A stretch of 64,000 bases of DNA from Phycisphaerae bacterium. GTDB lineage: Bacteria > Planctomycetota > Phycisphaerae > UBA1845 > UTPLA1. Positions 8,583 to 17,271 of this stretch are shown here, piece after piece (within the stretch, counting starts at the first letter, position 1; every line of letters starts with the position of its first letter). A program made the position numbers and the translations under genes. The DNA lies in the NCBI GenBank assembly GCA_019636475.1, contig JAHBXN010000002.1:558001-622000 (forward strand). The letters are read 5' to 3'. The notes below the pieces were generated by a model, which worked only from the letters and a program-made list of their open reading frames with translations, did no database searches and was not told the DNA's origin.

Positions 8583-8681
8583 GCGTATCTTCAAGAAATG
8601 CCTAAAAAACAGGGGTTTCCTTACCGACGGCCGGGCGGAGCCATTTTGCGGCGGGATGCTCGTCCGACGATTGCGTGCGGG

Positions 8682-10808
8682 TCACGGAACAAGGGCCGGA
8701 CCGGTCGATCTGAAGATCGTTCGATCGGGAAGCGGGTGTGAGAGTTGAATCAGTTCGTAGCCGTCGGGGAGCGGGATTCGGCGCAATACGCTCTCGGGCC
8801 GCTGCTGGATCTCCCGGCGTAGCCGAGGCCACAGAAACCGCCTGGTTTCTGGCGGGGTTTCGCCGGGCCAGCCGCCTTTGATCCAGTCCCAGGAACGATC
8901 GACTTCGGCGGTTTGAACGAGGTATTCGGCAGGTTTGTCGGCCTTGAGGAGCCCGTGATAATGCGCCAGCCGGGGCCAGAACGACTCGAACTCGATGGTC
9001 CTGCATTTTTGCCGCGAGAGATAGGAAAGCAGGTGTGCGTCGAGGGGTTCGGCCACGACGGGGTCCGCGCCTCGCGCGACGAGGCTTGATGCCACACGGT
9101 GAAGCGGATGCGACGCTCCGAGTTGGCGGTGCATCGCCAATTGCCCGGTCGCCCAGGCTCCGCAAAGGAGGACGGCAATCGCCCGGCCGAAGACGGGAAA
9201 GCGGTCGTTGACTGCGACGGCCGCGACGAGCCCGGGCAGGAACGCCCAGAGCGGAATGAGGTATCGAATCGTGGTGAAATCGAGGGTGCAACCGCCGAGG
9301 AGATAGAGTGCGACGCCGCAGACGACACAACCCATCAGGAGGATCGTGGGGGAATACCTGTCGGACTTCAATCTCAACAGGCGTTCGAGGCCCCCGTGCT
9401 CCTGTCGAACGAGGATCATCACGGCGGATATTGCGCAGCCGAGAATGATCCAATTTGATGCGATGACCCAGGCCGACGTCATCAGGTCGAGCGGCCGCAC
9501 AACCGTGTCGCGACCGACGCCGACCAACTGAAGGAACGGCCGCGGATCGGCGCCGAAGAGAAGCGGAATGCCGTTGAGAAAATAGACGAGCGTCTCGCCG
9601 GTCATCCAGAGTGGACGGAATCCAAGCGGCAGGGACGGATCCAGCGAGCGTCCGGTGAGTGCCGTCATAACGGCATAGGCTATGGCGGGGGATGCACCGA
9701 TCACCGCGCCAATGACGAGCGCGGCGTCCCGGGAGACGAGGCTCCTCGCGGTTTGAAACAGGCTTGTGCGGCGTTTGAGATAGATCGCCGAGGCGAGCGT
9801 TGCCGCCGAAAGGGTCAGCAGGGCGACGGGCTTCGGAAGCGCGCCGAGCAGCACGCGACTTTGTACTTTGTGATCCGCAATCCAAACGGCCCAGGTCAGA
9901 TTCAGAGCGAGCACGGCGGCGAAAGCGGCGACGGGCAACGACGCGCGCCCCAGCGCATTTGTGAGGCGATGGTAGTGTTTTCCGGTGAGCGGACTGGCGG
10001 CGAGTTCGTCGAGCGGCCTGTTGAGCAGTGCGTGCACGGCGATGGGCACGAGGAAGAGCATCACCGCCGGGTTCAGCCAGAGTCCGGAACCGATCAACGC
10101 GCCGAAGACGGCTTTCCTGATATTACTCCTGCGTCGTGCGACGGTGCGGGCCGCGACGAACCACTCGGTATAACACCAGAGCAGCAGCGAGCCCCAGAGG
10201 AGAATCTCGATGTATGCGCCACGCGCCGAGATCGACCATTGCATGAACATCGGCGACGAGAGAATCAGGACTGACACGCCTGACAGCGCGCCGAGCCGGC
10301 CGAACCATCGCGTCAACATCAGGTATTGCACCGCGACCATCGCGGCAAGGAAGAGCGCCGGCCCGGTCCGCAGGGCGTGGATGGGATTGTCGAAAAACGG
10401 CGAGATCGCTGCGATGACAAACGCCTCGAGCGAGCCCATGTAACGCTGGCCGTAGAAGTAGATCGGCAGGCTGCGACCTTCGGCGATGTCCTGTGCCATG
10501 AGGCCGACGATGGCTTCGTCGGAGTGCAGGAGCGTTTCGCCGCGACTGATGAACGGCGCACGGGCGACCAGGGCGAGGGCGAAGAGCGCCACACAGATGA
10601 CACCATCCAGTCGCGTCAACGGCTTTCGCGGCCAGGCTGTCTCGGTGTGCGAGCGAATCGGCGAGGGGCGATGATGGGTTTCGAAGGTGAGGATGGATGA
10701 ATCGCTCGCGCCGGTGCGGTGCGTTCGCTCGGGACAGGTCGCGTCGATTGGGGCCGCGGCGCGGGTGTCCGCCGGCGTGGCGGGCTGAACTACCGACTGC
10801 TCGATCAT
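8682..10808 (-). CDS. GT-C fold membrane glycosyltransferase (ArnT/PMT-like)
   Basis: About 708 residues from ATG 10808, which follows a GGGGGA ribosome site; an upstream in-frame ATG at 10895 is less convincing. After a hydrophilic N-terminus of about 70 residues there is a first membrane helix (VICVALFALALVARAPFI), then LLHSDEAIVGLMAQDIAEGR, the acidic motif of dolichyl/undecaprenyl-phosphate-sugar-dependent GT-C enzymes, and YFYGQRYMGSLE. Around ten further helices follow and a soluble C-terminal domain of about 150 residues. The enzyme probably transfers a sugar from a lipid carrier at the outer face of the inner membrane; acceptor unknown. No sugar operon surrounds it. Confidence 0.8.
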   Translation of the reverse strand: MIEQSVVQPATPADTRAAAPIDATCPERTHRTGASDSSILTFETHHRPSPIRSHTETAWPRKPLTRLDGVICVALFALALVARAPFISRGETLLHSDEAIVGLMAQDIAEGRSLPIYFYGQRYMGSLEAFVIAAISPFFDNPIHALRTGPALFLAAMVAVQYLMLTRWFGRLGALSGVSVLILSSPMFMQWSISARGAYIEILLWGSLLLWCYTEWFVAARTVARRRSNIRKAVFGALIGSGLWLNPAVMLFLVPIAVHALLNRPLDELAASPLTGKHYHRLTNALGRASLPVAAFAAVLALNLTWAVWIADHKVQSRVLLGALPKPVALLTLSAATLASAIYLKRRTSLFQTARSLVSRDAALVIGAVIGASPAIAYAVMTALTGRSLDPSLPLGFRPLWMTGETLVYFLNGIPLLFGADPRPFLQLVGVGRDTVVRPLDLMTSAWVIASNWIILGCAISAVMILVRQEHGGLERLLRLKSDRYSPTILLMGCVVCGVALYLLGGCTLDFTTIRYLIPLWAFLPGLVAAVAVNDRFPVFGRAIAVLLCGAWATGQLAMHRQLGASHPLHRVASSLVARGADPVVAEPLDAHLLSYLSRQKCRTIEFESFWPRLAHYHGLLKADKPAEYLVQTAEVDRSWDWIKGGWPGETPPETRRFLWPRLRREIQQRPESVLRRIPLPDGYELIQLSHPLPDRTIFRSTGPALVP

Positions 10809-10928
10809 GAGTCCCCCCGGGTTGGCGATAGCCACGCATAGTGCCCGTCGCATTGCGATGGTGCCCGCCGGATCGGCGCACTGCATCGGGCACATTCGCC
10901 GCGAAGCGAGAGATGACGGGCAGAGCGG

Positions 10929-12638
10929 TTACGACAATTTTCCAGTGCGAAGGATCGCGACGACCAGCCAGATGGCGATGAAGGATGCCAGGGCGTAGGC
11001 CACGAATCCGAGATAGCGAATCGGCACCCCGAATATCGGCACTTCCGCCTCCATCGAGAGGAGCATCGAGCCCCCCATGATGGTTGCCGCCATGATGATC
11101 GACAGCGCCAGCCGGTTGCTCGACCGATCCAGTTCGCTGGCCAGATAATCGAGATTTTCGTGGCGTATGTTGACCTGAAACCGTCCGCGTCCGATACCGC
11201 GCAGCATGTCGCGGATCAGCCGCGGACCGTCACGAAGAATGCCACCCAGATGCCAGGCAGTGAGGCCGGTCAGCCGGAAGATTCGCCGGCTGGAGAAGCG
11301 TTTGCGGACCATTACCGACAGCTTGGGCCTGAGCAGTTCGATGAGATTGAAATCCGGATCGAGCTGGAGGATCACTCCGGACACGACCGCAAGCGATTTG
11401 AAGAGGGTCACGAATTCGCGCGGTAGCGACACGTCGTGCCGGCGGACGGTGTCGATCAATTCCCGGAAGAGGATGGACATATCCAGGCGCTGAATCGGCA
11501 GTCCGTAGTATTTTTCCAGGTACATCCGAAGATCGCGGGCGAGGGCGAGCCGGTCCGTCTGCGGGCCGAGGGCATCCACTTCCGCGAAGACGTCCACAAG
11601 AATCTCGACGTCCTTGCGCACGGCCGACACGAGCCCGATGACGAGCTTATCGATCATTTCTTCGCTGATCTGGCCGACCATGCCGAAGTCGATCAGCACG
11701 AGCTTGTCCGCGGGTCGAAACCGCAGATTTCCGGGATGCGGATCGGCGTGAAAGAGGCCGGTATCGAAGAACTGTTTGACGAAGCAGGCGCCGATGTTTG
11801 TCGCAAGCGCCTTTCGATCGATGAGCGGTCCTTCGTCCGCAAGGACCTCGCGAAAGCTCATTCCCTCCATGTATTCAAGCGTGAGGGTGCTGGAACCGGT
11901 CAGGTCCCATCGCACGGTGGGCGTAATTACCGATTCATCCCCCTTGAACGAATCGTGAAACCGAGACGTGGCGGAGGCTTCGTTGACGAAGTCGAGTTCC
12001 TTCTCCAGTGTCCGGGCGAATTCGTCCACCAACTGAACGGGACGAAACGGGCGCAATTCCGGAAAGAAGTTTTCGGCCTGCTGCGCGAGAAACGTCAGGA
12101 CGTGAATGTCGAGGCGGATCGTTTCGTCGATGCCGGGGCGTTTAATTTTTACGACGACCTGCTGGCCGTCGATGGTCATGGCGCGATGGACCTGCGCGAT
12201 CGACCCGCTGGCGAACGGCTTGTCCTCGAACTTTGCGAACGCCTCATCCACCGTCACTCCGGTATCTCGCCGGAAGATTCGGCGAGACTGCTCGGAAGGG
12301 AACGGCGGACAATCGGCCTGCAAATGTTCGAGCGCGGTGAGAATCTGGGTGGGCAGCAAGTCCGCCCGAGTGGAGGCGATCTGGCCCAACTTGATAAATG
12401 TGGGCCCCAGTTCCTCGCACACGCGAACGAGCCGGTTGCCGACAGCGGCGAGCGGGTCGATTACATCGGCGGTATCCTCCGTGGACTTGTCGCGCCGAAA
12501 CAGACCGGCTGTCGGAAGGTAGCCGCCGAGTTGGAGGCGGCTTACAAAATGCCCGAAGCCGTGCTTGGACAGAACCTGCGCGATGACCCGTAGTCGGGCG
12601 AAGGTTCTGACGGTTCGCGGCAAGGTGGCAATCGACAT
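10929..12638 (-). CDS. ABC1/AarF/UbiB atypical kinase family protein
   Basis: A 569-residue member of the ABC1 (UbiB/ADCK/COQ8) family. The family hallmarks are present in order: the KxGQ motif (GPTFIKLGQIASTRADLLP, about residues 78-96), the Ala-rich nucleotide loop (PFASGSIAQVH), the invariant lysine (VVVKIKRPGI), the catalytic loop HADPHPGN and the metal-binding LIDFGMVGQ. Two membrane helices near the C-terminus (LSIIMAATIMGGSMLL; FVAYALASFIAIWLVVAI) are typical. In E. coli UbiB supports ubiquinone synthesis; here the substrate, quinone or lipid, cannot be told from context because no quinone genes are adjacent. Divergently oriented from the metzincin gene. Confidence 0.92.
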   Translation of the reverse strand: MSIATLPRTVRTFARLRVIAQVLSKHGFGHFVSRLQLGGYLPTAGLFRRDKSTEDTADVIDPLAAVGNRLVRVCEELGPTFIKLGQIASTRADLLPTQILTALEHLQADCPPFPSEQSRRIFRRDTGVTVDEAFAKFEDKPFASGSIAQVHRAMTIDGQQVVVKIKRPGIDETIRLDIHVLTFLAQQAENFFPELRPFRPVQLVDEFARTLEKELDFVNEASATSRFHDSFKGDESVITPTVRWDLTGSSTLTLEYMEGMSFREVLADEGPLIDRKALATNIGACFVKQFFDTGLFHADPHPGNLRFRPADKLVLIDFGMVGQISEEMIDKLVIGLVSAVRKDVEILVDVFAEVDALGPQTDRLALARDLRMYLEKYYGLPIQRLDMSILFRELIDTVRRHDVSLPREFVTLFKSLAVVSGVILQLDPDFNLIELLRPKLSVMVRKRFSSRRIFRLTGLTAWHLGGILRDGPRLIRDMLRGIGRGRFQVNIRHENLDYLASELDRSSNRLALSIIMAATIMGGSMLLSMEAEVPIFGVPIRYLGFVAYALASFIAIWLVVAILRTGKLS

Positions 12639-12829
12639 GTCTTGTCCGGTCGGCGAGACGCGGGTGCAACGCGATTGATTGTAAATCGAGCGGCGCGGCG
12701 GCGGTATTCACTTATTATCGGGATCAAGGCAATCGTCACGTGGCGAGCCATCCGCGTCCGAAAAAAAATGAATTCAGCGACGGCAGACGCTCGGTCCGAC
12801 CTACACTTTGGAAAATGGCGAGGTGAGGC

Positions 12830-13321
12830 TTGCGACGACGGCTTATCAGTGCGGCACTTGGTGCGGTTGCGTGTTACGGTGGATGCGGATTCGACGGGAT
12901 CGCGACGCTGCCCGCGCCGCTGGCAAGGGTGTGCCTGGATTTTTCCGCGAGCGGCTTTCCGGCGGATTGGCAGCAGATCGTCTACAACCACATGGTGGTG
13001 GATTTCAGCGATTACGGCTATCGCGTCACCTTTCACGATCTCGACACCTGCGACTACCGCATCATTCTCGGCGGCGACGATGAGCGGTATTGGGGATTGG
13101 CACGACCCGCTGAGCGCGTGGCCTGGGTCTATACCGACGCGATCGCGAAATGGGCACAGCACCTCGACGCGAATGCCTATCTGCAAGGCGTCGCCAACGC
13201 AACCGCACACGAGTTCGGCCATCTCATCGGGCGCAGCCACTCCGATGATTCGACCGATGTGATGTCCGTGCCTGAGGACGCGACTGTCCGATTCCACGAA
13301 GACCTCGTCTTTCGTCCCTGA
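12830..13321 (+). CDS. Small exported metzincin-like zinc protease
   Basis: A 163-residue protein starting at TTG 12830, supported by GAGGTGA ending four bases earlier. The N-terminus is a signal sequence (RRRLISAALGAVACYGGC), possibly a lipoprotein signal though the lipobox is imperfect. The catalytic signature HEFGHLIGRSH (H127, E128, H131, H137) matches the metzincin consensus HExxHxxGxxH, and a Met-turn candidate lies eight residues later (TDVMSV, M145). Metzincins normally exceed 150 residues for the catalytic domain alone, so this is near-minimal. Predicted extracytoplasmic endopeptidase; substrate unknown. It lies 92 bases upstream of a SpoIIE-type phosphatase on the same strand. Confidence 0.75.
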   Translation: MRRRLISAALGAVACYGGCGFDGIATLPAPLARVCLDFSASGFPADWQQIVYNHMVVDFSDYGYRVTFHDLDTCDYRIILGGDDERYWGLARPAERVAWVYTDAIAKWAQHLDANAYLQGVANATAHEFGHLIGRSHSDDSTDVMSVPEDATVRFHEDLVFRP

Positions 13322-13413
13322 TTCAAATCGCCCGACCCAACGTCCTCCCGAATTTCCGGACTTCCTTAAACTCAACCCTCGCCGGTGACGGCCCGAACAA
13401 GGAGGGGGGAGGC

Positions 13414-14811
13414 GTGCATCGTCGCCGATCGACCTCGACGGTCGGGGGTGGACGACTGGCCGCTTCACTTCGCCGGGCATGTAAAATGGGCTCCGCGCCA
13501 TCACCATCTGATCGACATGAACTCCAGGGCCTCACAGCGAACGGCCGGCGTCCGACGCGCAAAGCGCTGCGACTGGGCATCGTCTGCGATCCGGAGCATT
13601 TCGATCCGCTCGTTCGCCGATTAACCGTCGCCCAGGAATGGTGCGTGGCGGAATCGATTTCACTCGACGGCGAGAACGACTTCGGCCTGCTTAACAATTA
13701 TGACGCGGTTCTGCTCGTCGATTCCGCCGGTCCCGACGACGACGCCAACGATGCCATCCTGAAAGAGACCCACGCTCGACTCGATCTGCTTCGAAAGCGT
13801 CAGATCGGCGTGCTGGTTTCGACGCGGAGGCCTTGGCGGTATGCCGGATTCAACTGCGGCGTGGTGTGTTTTCAGCCGGATTCGTCATTCGAGATGGCGC
13901 GCGGCGCATTGTGCGCGCTTGCACACATTCGCCCGATGATTCTTCAACTCGACAAGCAGTATTCGGCGATGCAGCGTCTGGGTCGCAACCTCGCCCGCCG
14001 ATTCGACGCGACGAATCGCGAATTGCAACTCGCCTCGCGTCTTCAGCGCGATTTTCTGCCGCACGGTGCGATCGAGAGCGGTCCATTCCGGTTTTCGACG
14101 CTCTTTCGGCCCTGCTCCTGGGTCAGCGGCGACATCTTCGACATCTTTCGGCTTGATGAAACGCACTGGGGATTCTACCTGGCGGATGCGGTCGGTCACG
14201 GCGTCGCCGCCGGACTGCTGACGATGTATATCAAGCACGCGATTCGCCCGAAGCGCATTCTTCGCGAAGGCTATGAGATCGTCCCGCCGTCGGAAGTTCT
14301 GAGCCACCTGAACGATCTGCTCGCCCAGCAGGGCCTGCCGGACTCGCAGTTCATCACCGGCTGGTACGGGATCCTGGATACTGAAACACGGGTGCTGCGC
14401 TACGCGGTGGCGGGTCATCCGCCCGCGCTGCTGCTCAGTCCGGACAACGACGTTCGCGAGTTGCACGGCGAAGGATGCCTGCTCGGACTCGGAGTCGGCG
14501 AGCGTTATAGTGACGAATCCGTGACACTTCGGCCCGGGGATCGCGTGTTCATCTACAGCGATGGTCTTGAGCCAATGCTGATCGCACACCGACCGCCGCT
14601 TCCGCGCCTGCCTGTGTTCGAGTCGGGCATGTTGGACACGCTGCGGCTGTCTTCGTCCAGGCTGATCGAAGAACTGCGGACGATGCTGGACGCCGCGCCC
14701 GGCAGCCTCGCACAGCCCGACGACGTATCGGTCCTGGTGCTGGACTTCGACGAGCGGGAAGCGCCGGGATCCTCGTGCGATGACGGGCCGGACAAGTCTG
14801 ACCAGACGTAG
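13414..14811 (+). CDS. SpoIIE/PPM-type serine phosphatase with a receiver-like N-terminal domain
   Basis: A 465-residue protein; GTG 13414 is preceded by AAGGAGG, a strong ribosome site. Residues 50-165 look like a response-regulator-type alpha/beta domain (LRLGIVCDPEHF; YDAVLLVDSAG), but the lysine usually found after the fifth strand is not evident, so phosphorylation is uncertain. Residues 190-445 are a PPM/SpoIIE phosphatase with metal-binding motifs SGDIFD, DAVGHG, AGHPPALLL, IYSDGLEP and PDDVSVLVLD. Such proteins usually dephosphorylate anti-anti-sigma factors in partner-switching networks; no anti-sigma or STAS gene lies nearby. It may be co-transcribed with the upstream metzincin. Confidence 0.88.
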   Translation: MHRRRSTSTVGGGRLAASLRRACKMGSAPSPSDRHELQGLTANGRRPTRKALRLGIVCDPEHFDPLVRRLTVAQEWCVAESISLDGENDFGLLNNYDAVLLVDSAGPDDDANDAILKETHARLDLLRKRQIGVLVSTRRPWRYAGFNCGVVCFQPDSSFEMARGALCALAHIRPMILQLDKQYSAMQRLGRNLARRFDATNRELQLASRLQRDFLPHGAIESGPFRFSTLFRPCSWVSGDIFDIFRLDETHWGFYLADAVGHGVAAGLLTMYIKHAIRPKRILREGYEIVPPSEVLSHLNDLLAQQGLPDSQFITGWYGILDTETRVLRYAVAGHPPALLLSPDNDVRELHGEGCLLGLGVGERYSDESVTLRPGDRVFIYSDGLEPMLIAHRPPLPRLPVFESGMLDTLRLSSSRLIEELRTMLDAAPGSLAQPDDVSVLVLDFDEREAPGSSCDDGPDKSDQT

Positions 14812-14856
14812 CGCACGCGACTGACGGCCCGGCGCGACTGAACTCGCCGACAAACG

Positions 14857-15456
14857 TCACGCGCAGAGGCGGCCGCCCCACGCCCGCAGTCCGCGGGCGA
14901 GCAATTCCATCGGCAACCCAACCACGTTTGAGAAGCTGCCATCAATGGCTTCGACGAATGGATCGCCCTTGTCCTGGATTCCGTAGGCGCCGGCTTTGCC
15001 TTCCCACAGCCCGGTATCGAGATAGGACTCGATCATTTCTCTCGAGAGCGGCCTTACACGGATGGTCGTGACGGCGTGATCGATCCAACGGCGGCTGTCC
15101 TTCTCGGACACGAGCGCGACACCGGTGATGACCTGATGCGAGGCGCCCGCAAGGGTGGTGAGGATGCGCCGGGCATCGGCGCGATCACGCGGTTTTCCGA
15201 TGATCTCGCCATCGATCGTGGCGATGGTGTCCGCACCGATGACGGTGGCATCGGGTCGCCCCCGCGACACGGAGGCAGCCTTGAAATACGCCAGGGACTC
15301 AGCATGTGCCACAGGGGTGACATGCGGCAGGCTCTCAAGCTCCTCGAACGGCGGAGCGGCCGCCTCGAACTCGTACCCGTGCTCCGCGAGAAGCTCTCTG
15401 CGGCGGGGACTCGTCGAAGCCAGTATGAGCGGGCGCGGTTGCACAGGGTGCCTCAT
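14857..15456 (-). CDS. maf: Maf family nucleotide pyrophosphatase
   Basis: A 199-residue Maf/YhdE/YceF-family enzyme that hydrolyses non-canonical or canonical nucleoside triphosphates (often dTTP/UTP or m7GTP) to monophosphate and pyrophosphate. Motifs: LILASTSPRRRELL at the N-terminus, VIGADTIATIDG with the catalytic aspartate, GKPRDRADARRIL, and GKAGAYGIQDKG. The AYGIQDKG segment is closest to the dTTP/UTP subgroup, but specificity is inferred. It lies 78 bases upstream-side of apt on the same strand (apt is read first), so both nucleotide-metabolism genes could share a transcript. Confidence 0.94.
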   Translation of the reverse strand: MRHPVQPRPLILASTSPRRRELLAEHGYEFEAAAPPFEELESLPHVTPVAHAESLAYFKAASVSRGRPDATVIGADTIATIDGEIIGKPRDRADARRILTTLAGASHQVITGVALVSEKDSRRWIDHAVTTIRVRPLSREMIESYLDTGLWEGKAGAYGIQDKGDPFVEAIDGSFSNVVGLPMELLARGLRAWGGRLCA

Positions 15457-15534
15457 GCGATGATTTGATAATCGTTGTGACTGAGCGGATATTTCGCCGC
15501 CCGACCCTAAAATCGAAATAATTCACAGGTCCGG

Positions 15535-16083
15535 TCACATCCGGATGACGGAGTGAATCGGGTATTTCTCCAGCCTGTTACGACCATTGAGGAAGGCCAG
15601 TTCGATCAGAAACGCGACACCCACGATTTCACAGTCGAATTCCTCAACCAGATCGCAGCACGCCTGCATTGTGCCGCCGGTCGCCAGGAGGTCGTCGATC
15701 ATCAGCAGCCTCGATCCGGGCCGAATGGCATCCTCGATAATCTCCAGCGAGTCCTTGCCGTATTCCAGCTCGTACTCGACCTTCATGGTCTTGCCGGGCA
15801 GTTTGCCGGGCTTTCGGATCGGAACGAATCCTGCCGAGAGGTTTCGCGCGACGGCCGTTCCGAAAATGAAACCGCGGCTCTCGGCGCCGACCACCAGATC
15901 GATGTTGGCACGGCGATAGGGCTGAGTCAGGTATTCGACGGCCATGGATAGGCCCGTCGGGCAGGCCAGAAGCGGAGTGATGTCCTTGAAGACGATGCCC
16001 GGCTTTGGAAAATCCGGCACGTCGCGGATGTAGCGCTGAAGGCTGGCGACGTCGGGAATATCCATCATCAAAGCGTGGGGCAT
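15535..16083 (-). CDS. apt: Adenine phosphoribosyltransferase
   Basis: Purine-salvage enzyme that makes AMP from adenine and PRPP. The preferred start is ATG 16083, eight bases after GGAG, giving 182 residues, close to the family norm; an upstream in-frame start would add 22 residues. Visible motifs are IRDVPDFPKPGIVFKDITPL (a strong Apt signature), VGAESRGFIFG, RKPGKLPG and the PRPP-binding loop LLMIDDLLATGGTM. Followed on the same strand by maf after 78 bases. Confidence 0.95.
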   Translation of the reverse strand: MPHALMMDIPDVASLQRYIRDVPDFPKPGIVFKDITPLLACPTGLSMAVEYLTQPYRRANIDLVVGAESRGFIFGTAVARNLSAGFVPIRKPGKLPGKTMKVEYELEYGKDSLEIIEDAIRPGSRLLMIDDLLATGGTMQACCDLVEEFDCEIVGVAFLIELAFLNGRNRLEKYPIHSVIRM

Positions 16084-16223
16084 TGTCCGGGCTCCATGTG
16101 AAGACATGGCGCGATCATATCGCACGCCGGCCAATTCACAAAATGGCACGGTGGCGTTTTTTCGCCCGCCGGCCGCGCATCATAGCTCGCGATGGCACGG
16201 GCGCGGGTTCCGCGGGAAATCAG

Positions 16224-16694
16224 TCAATGATCGCCGTTTGAGCGAATTTCATCCGCATTCTGCGCTTCGTTGCGAACGTGCTTCATCGGCCCCGCGGGTT
16301 TCCAGTCGTCGAACGGGCCGCCGTGCATCATGACAATTCGAGAATTGAAATATCGCCCGACAACTTTCATTGCGATCCGCCGGACGGCCGGTATCAGCAG
16401 CGCGACCCCCATTGCGTCGGTGATGAAACCCGGAGTCACGAGCAAAGCCGCCGCGAAGAGTATCAGCAATCCCTCTCCCAGCTCGGTTGCAGGTACCCGA
16501 CCGGCCCCAAGCTCCGCCTGGATTCTTCTGAGGCTGGATAGTCCCTGATGGCGAGCGAGCGCCGCCCCGATCGCGCCGGTGAGCAGCACCAATCCGATCA
16601 AGACCGGAATCGACATGACTCCCCCCAGCCGAACCAGGAGCATCAGATCCGCCAGCGGAACCATGACGAACAGAATGAACAACCACGCAAACAT
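16224..16694 (-). CDS. fxsA: FxsA family membrane protein
   Basis: About 156 residues from ATG 16694 (an in-frame ATG at 16748 is possible). The FxsA fold is recognisable: two N-terminal helices (FAWLFILFVMVPLADLMLLV; VLIGLVLLTGAIGAALARHQ), the LGAGRVPATELGEG linker, then LILFAAALLVTPGFITDAMG, which is the most conserved stretch of the family. The E. coli founder is named for relieving phage T7 exclusion when overproduced; its normal function is unknown. Monocistronic. Confidence 0.87.
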   Translation of the reverse strand: MFAWLFILFVMVPLADLMLLVRLGGVMSIPVLIGLVLLTGAIGAALARHQGLSSLRRIQAELGAGRVPATELGEGLLILFAAALLVTPGFITDAMGVALLIPAVRRIAMKVVGRYFNSRIVMMHGGPFDDWKPAGPMKHVRNEAQNADEIRSNGDH

Positions 16695-17185
16695 CTCGTC
16701 CTGGATTCTAATCATGCCTGGGCGCGATTCCGTCAAGACTTGTTTCATTGCCGAGAATTTAGCCCAAATCGCAACCAGCCTACCGATCCTTCGGCTTGCG
16801 CGACGGCCCGCTCAGCGGCCCCACTGCCGCCAACCGTGAGCGGCATGCGCGCATTCCACCGTGCCGCACAGGCTGTTCAAATCGCGTGGATAAACTTTCG
16901 GCAACACATCCAACATCATATTGCCACCCATGTTGCGATCGAGAGTGTGATTGGTGGACGGGCTCGGACACGGGCAATTTGCAGCGTGGCTTTCCCCAAT
17001 GGGTCGCAAACGCCGATAACAACACTGGCGCGCCGGTTCCGCGCCGGCGATCGGCTCTGCGCAATTTCTGCGCGGATCGACAAGATGGGTAGCCTCCATC
17101 GCGCGCTGCGCGACGCGAGAACGGCGTTTGGATAGCGCGCTTCGGCTGCATCCGCGATTCCAGCGTTGGAATTAACGCGAGTGGG
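16695..17185. other. Intergenic stretch without a convincing gene
   Basis: Roughly 490 bases between fxsA and the bamA promoter region. Open frames exist on both strands but are rich in Arg, His and Cys and match no family. GC-rich inverted patches occur around 17030-17060 and 17098-17120 without T runs. I cannot support an RNA gene here. Confidence 0.4.
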
Positions 17186-17214
17186 TTTCAGCGCGGGCCG
17201 GACCTGTGTATAGT
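17186..17214 (+). promoter_or_regulatory. Possible bamA promoter
   Basis: TATAGT at 17209-17214 with TTTCAG 17 bases upstream (17186-17191), about 58 bases before the bamA start. The -10 matches five of six consensus positions; the -35 is weak. Confidence 0.45.
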
Positions 17215-17271
17215 CTCGCCTTTCGTCGGCAGGGAGAGCACGATAGAGAGCGTCTAACTACAAGGCTTGGG

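Noticed and set aside
8602-9885. 427-residue minus-strand frame
   Set aside because: Arg/Pro-rich alternative frame of the GT-C glycosyltransferase gene.
11436-12593. 385-residue plus-strand frame
   Set aside because: Exact antisense shadow of the ABC1-kinase gene, which carries all family motifs.
16548-17135. Plus- and minus-strand frames upstream of bamA
   Set aside because: Compositions rich in Arg, Asp, His or Cys without motifs; the plus frame starts antisense to fxsA.
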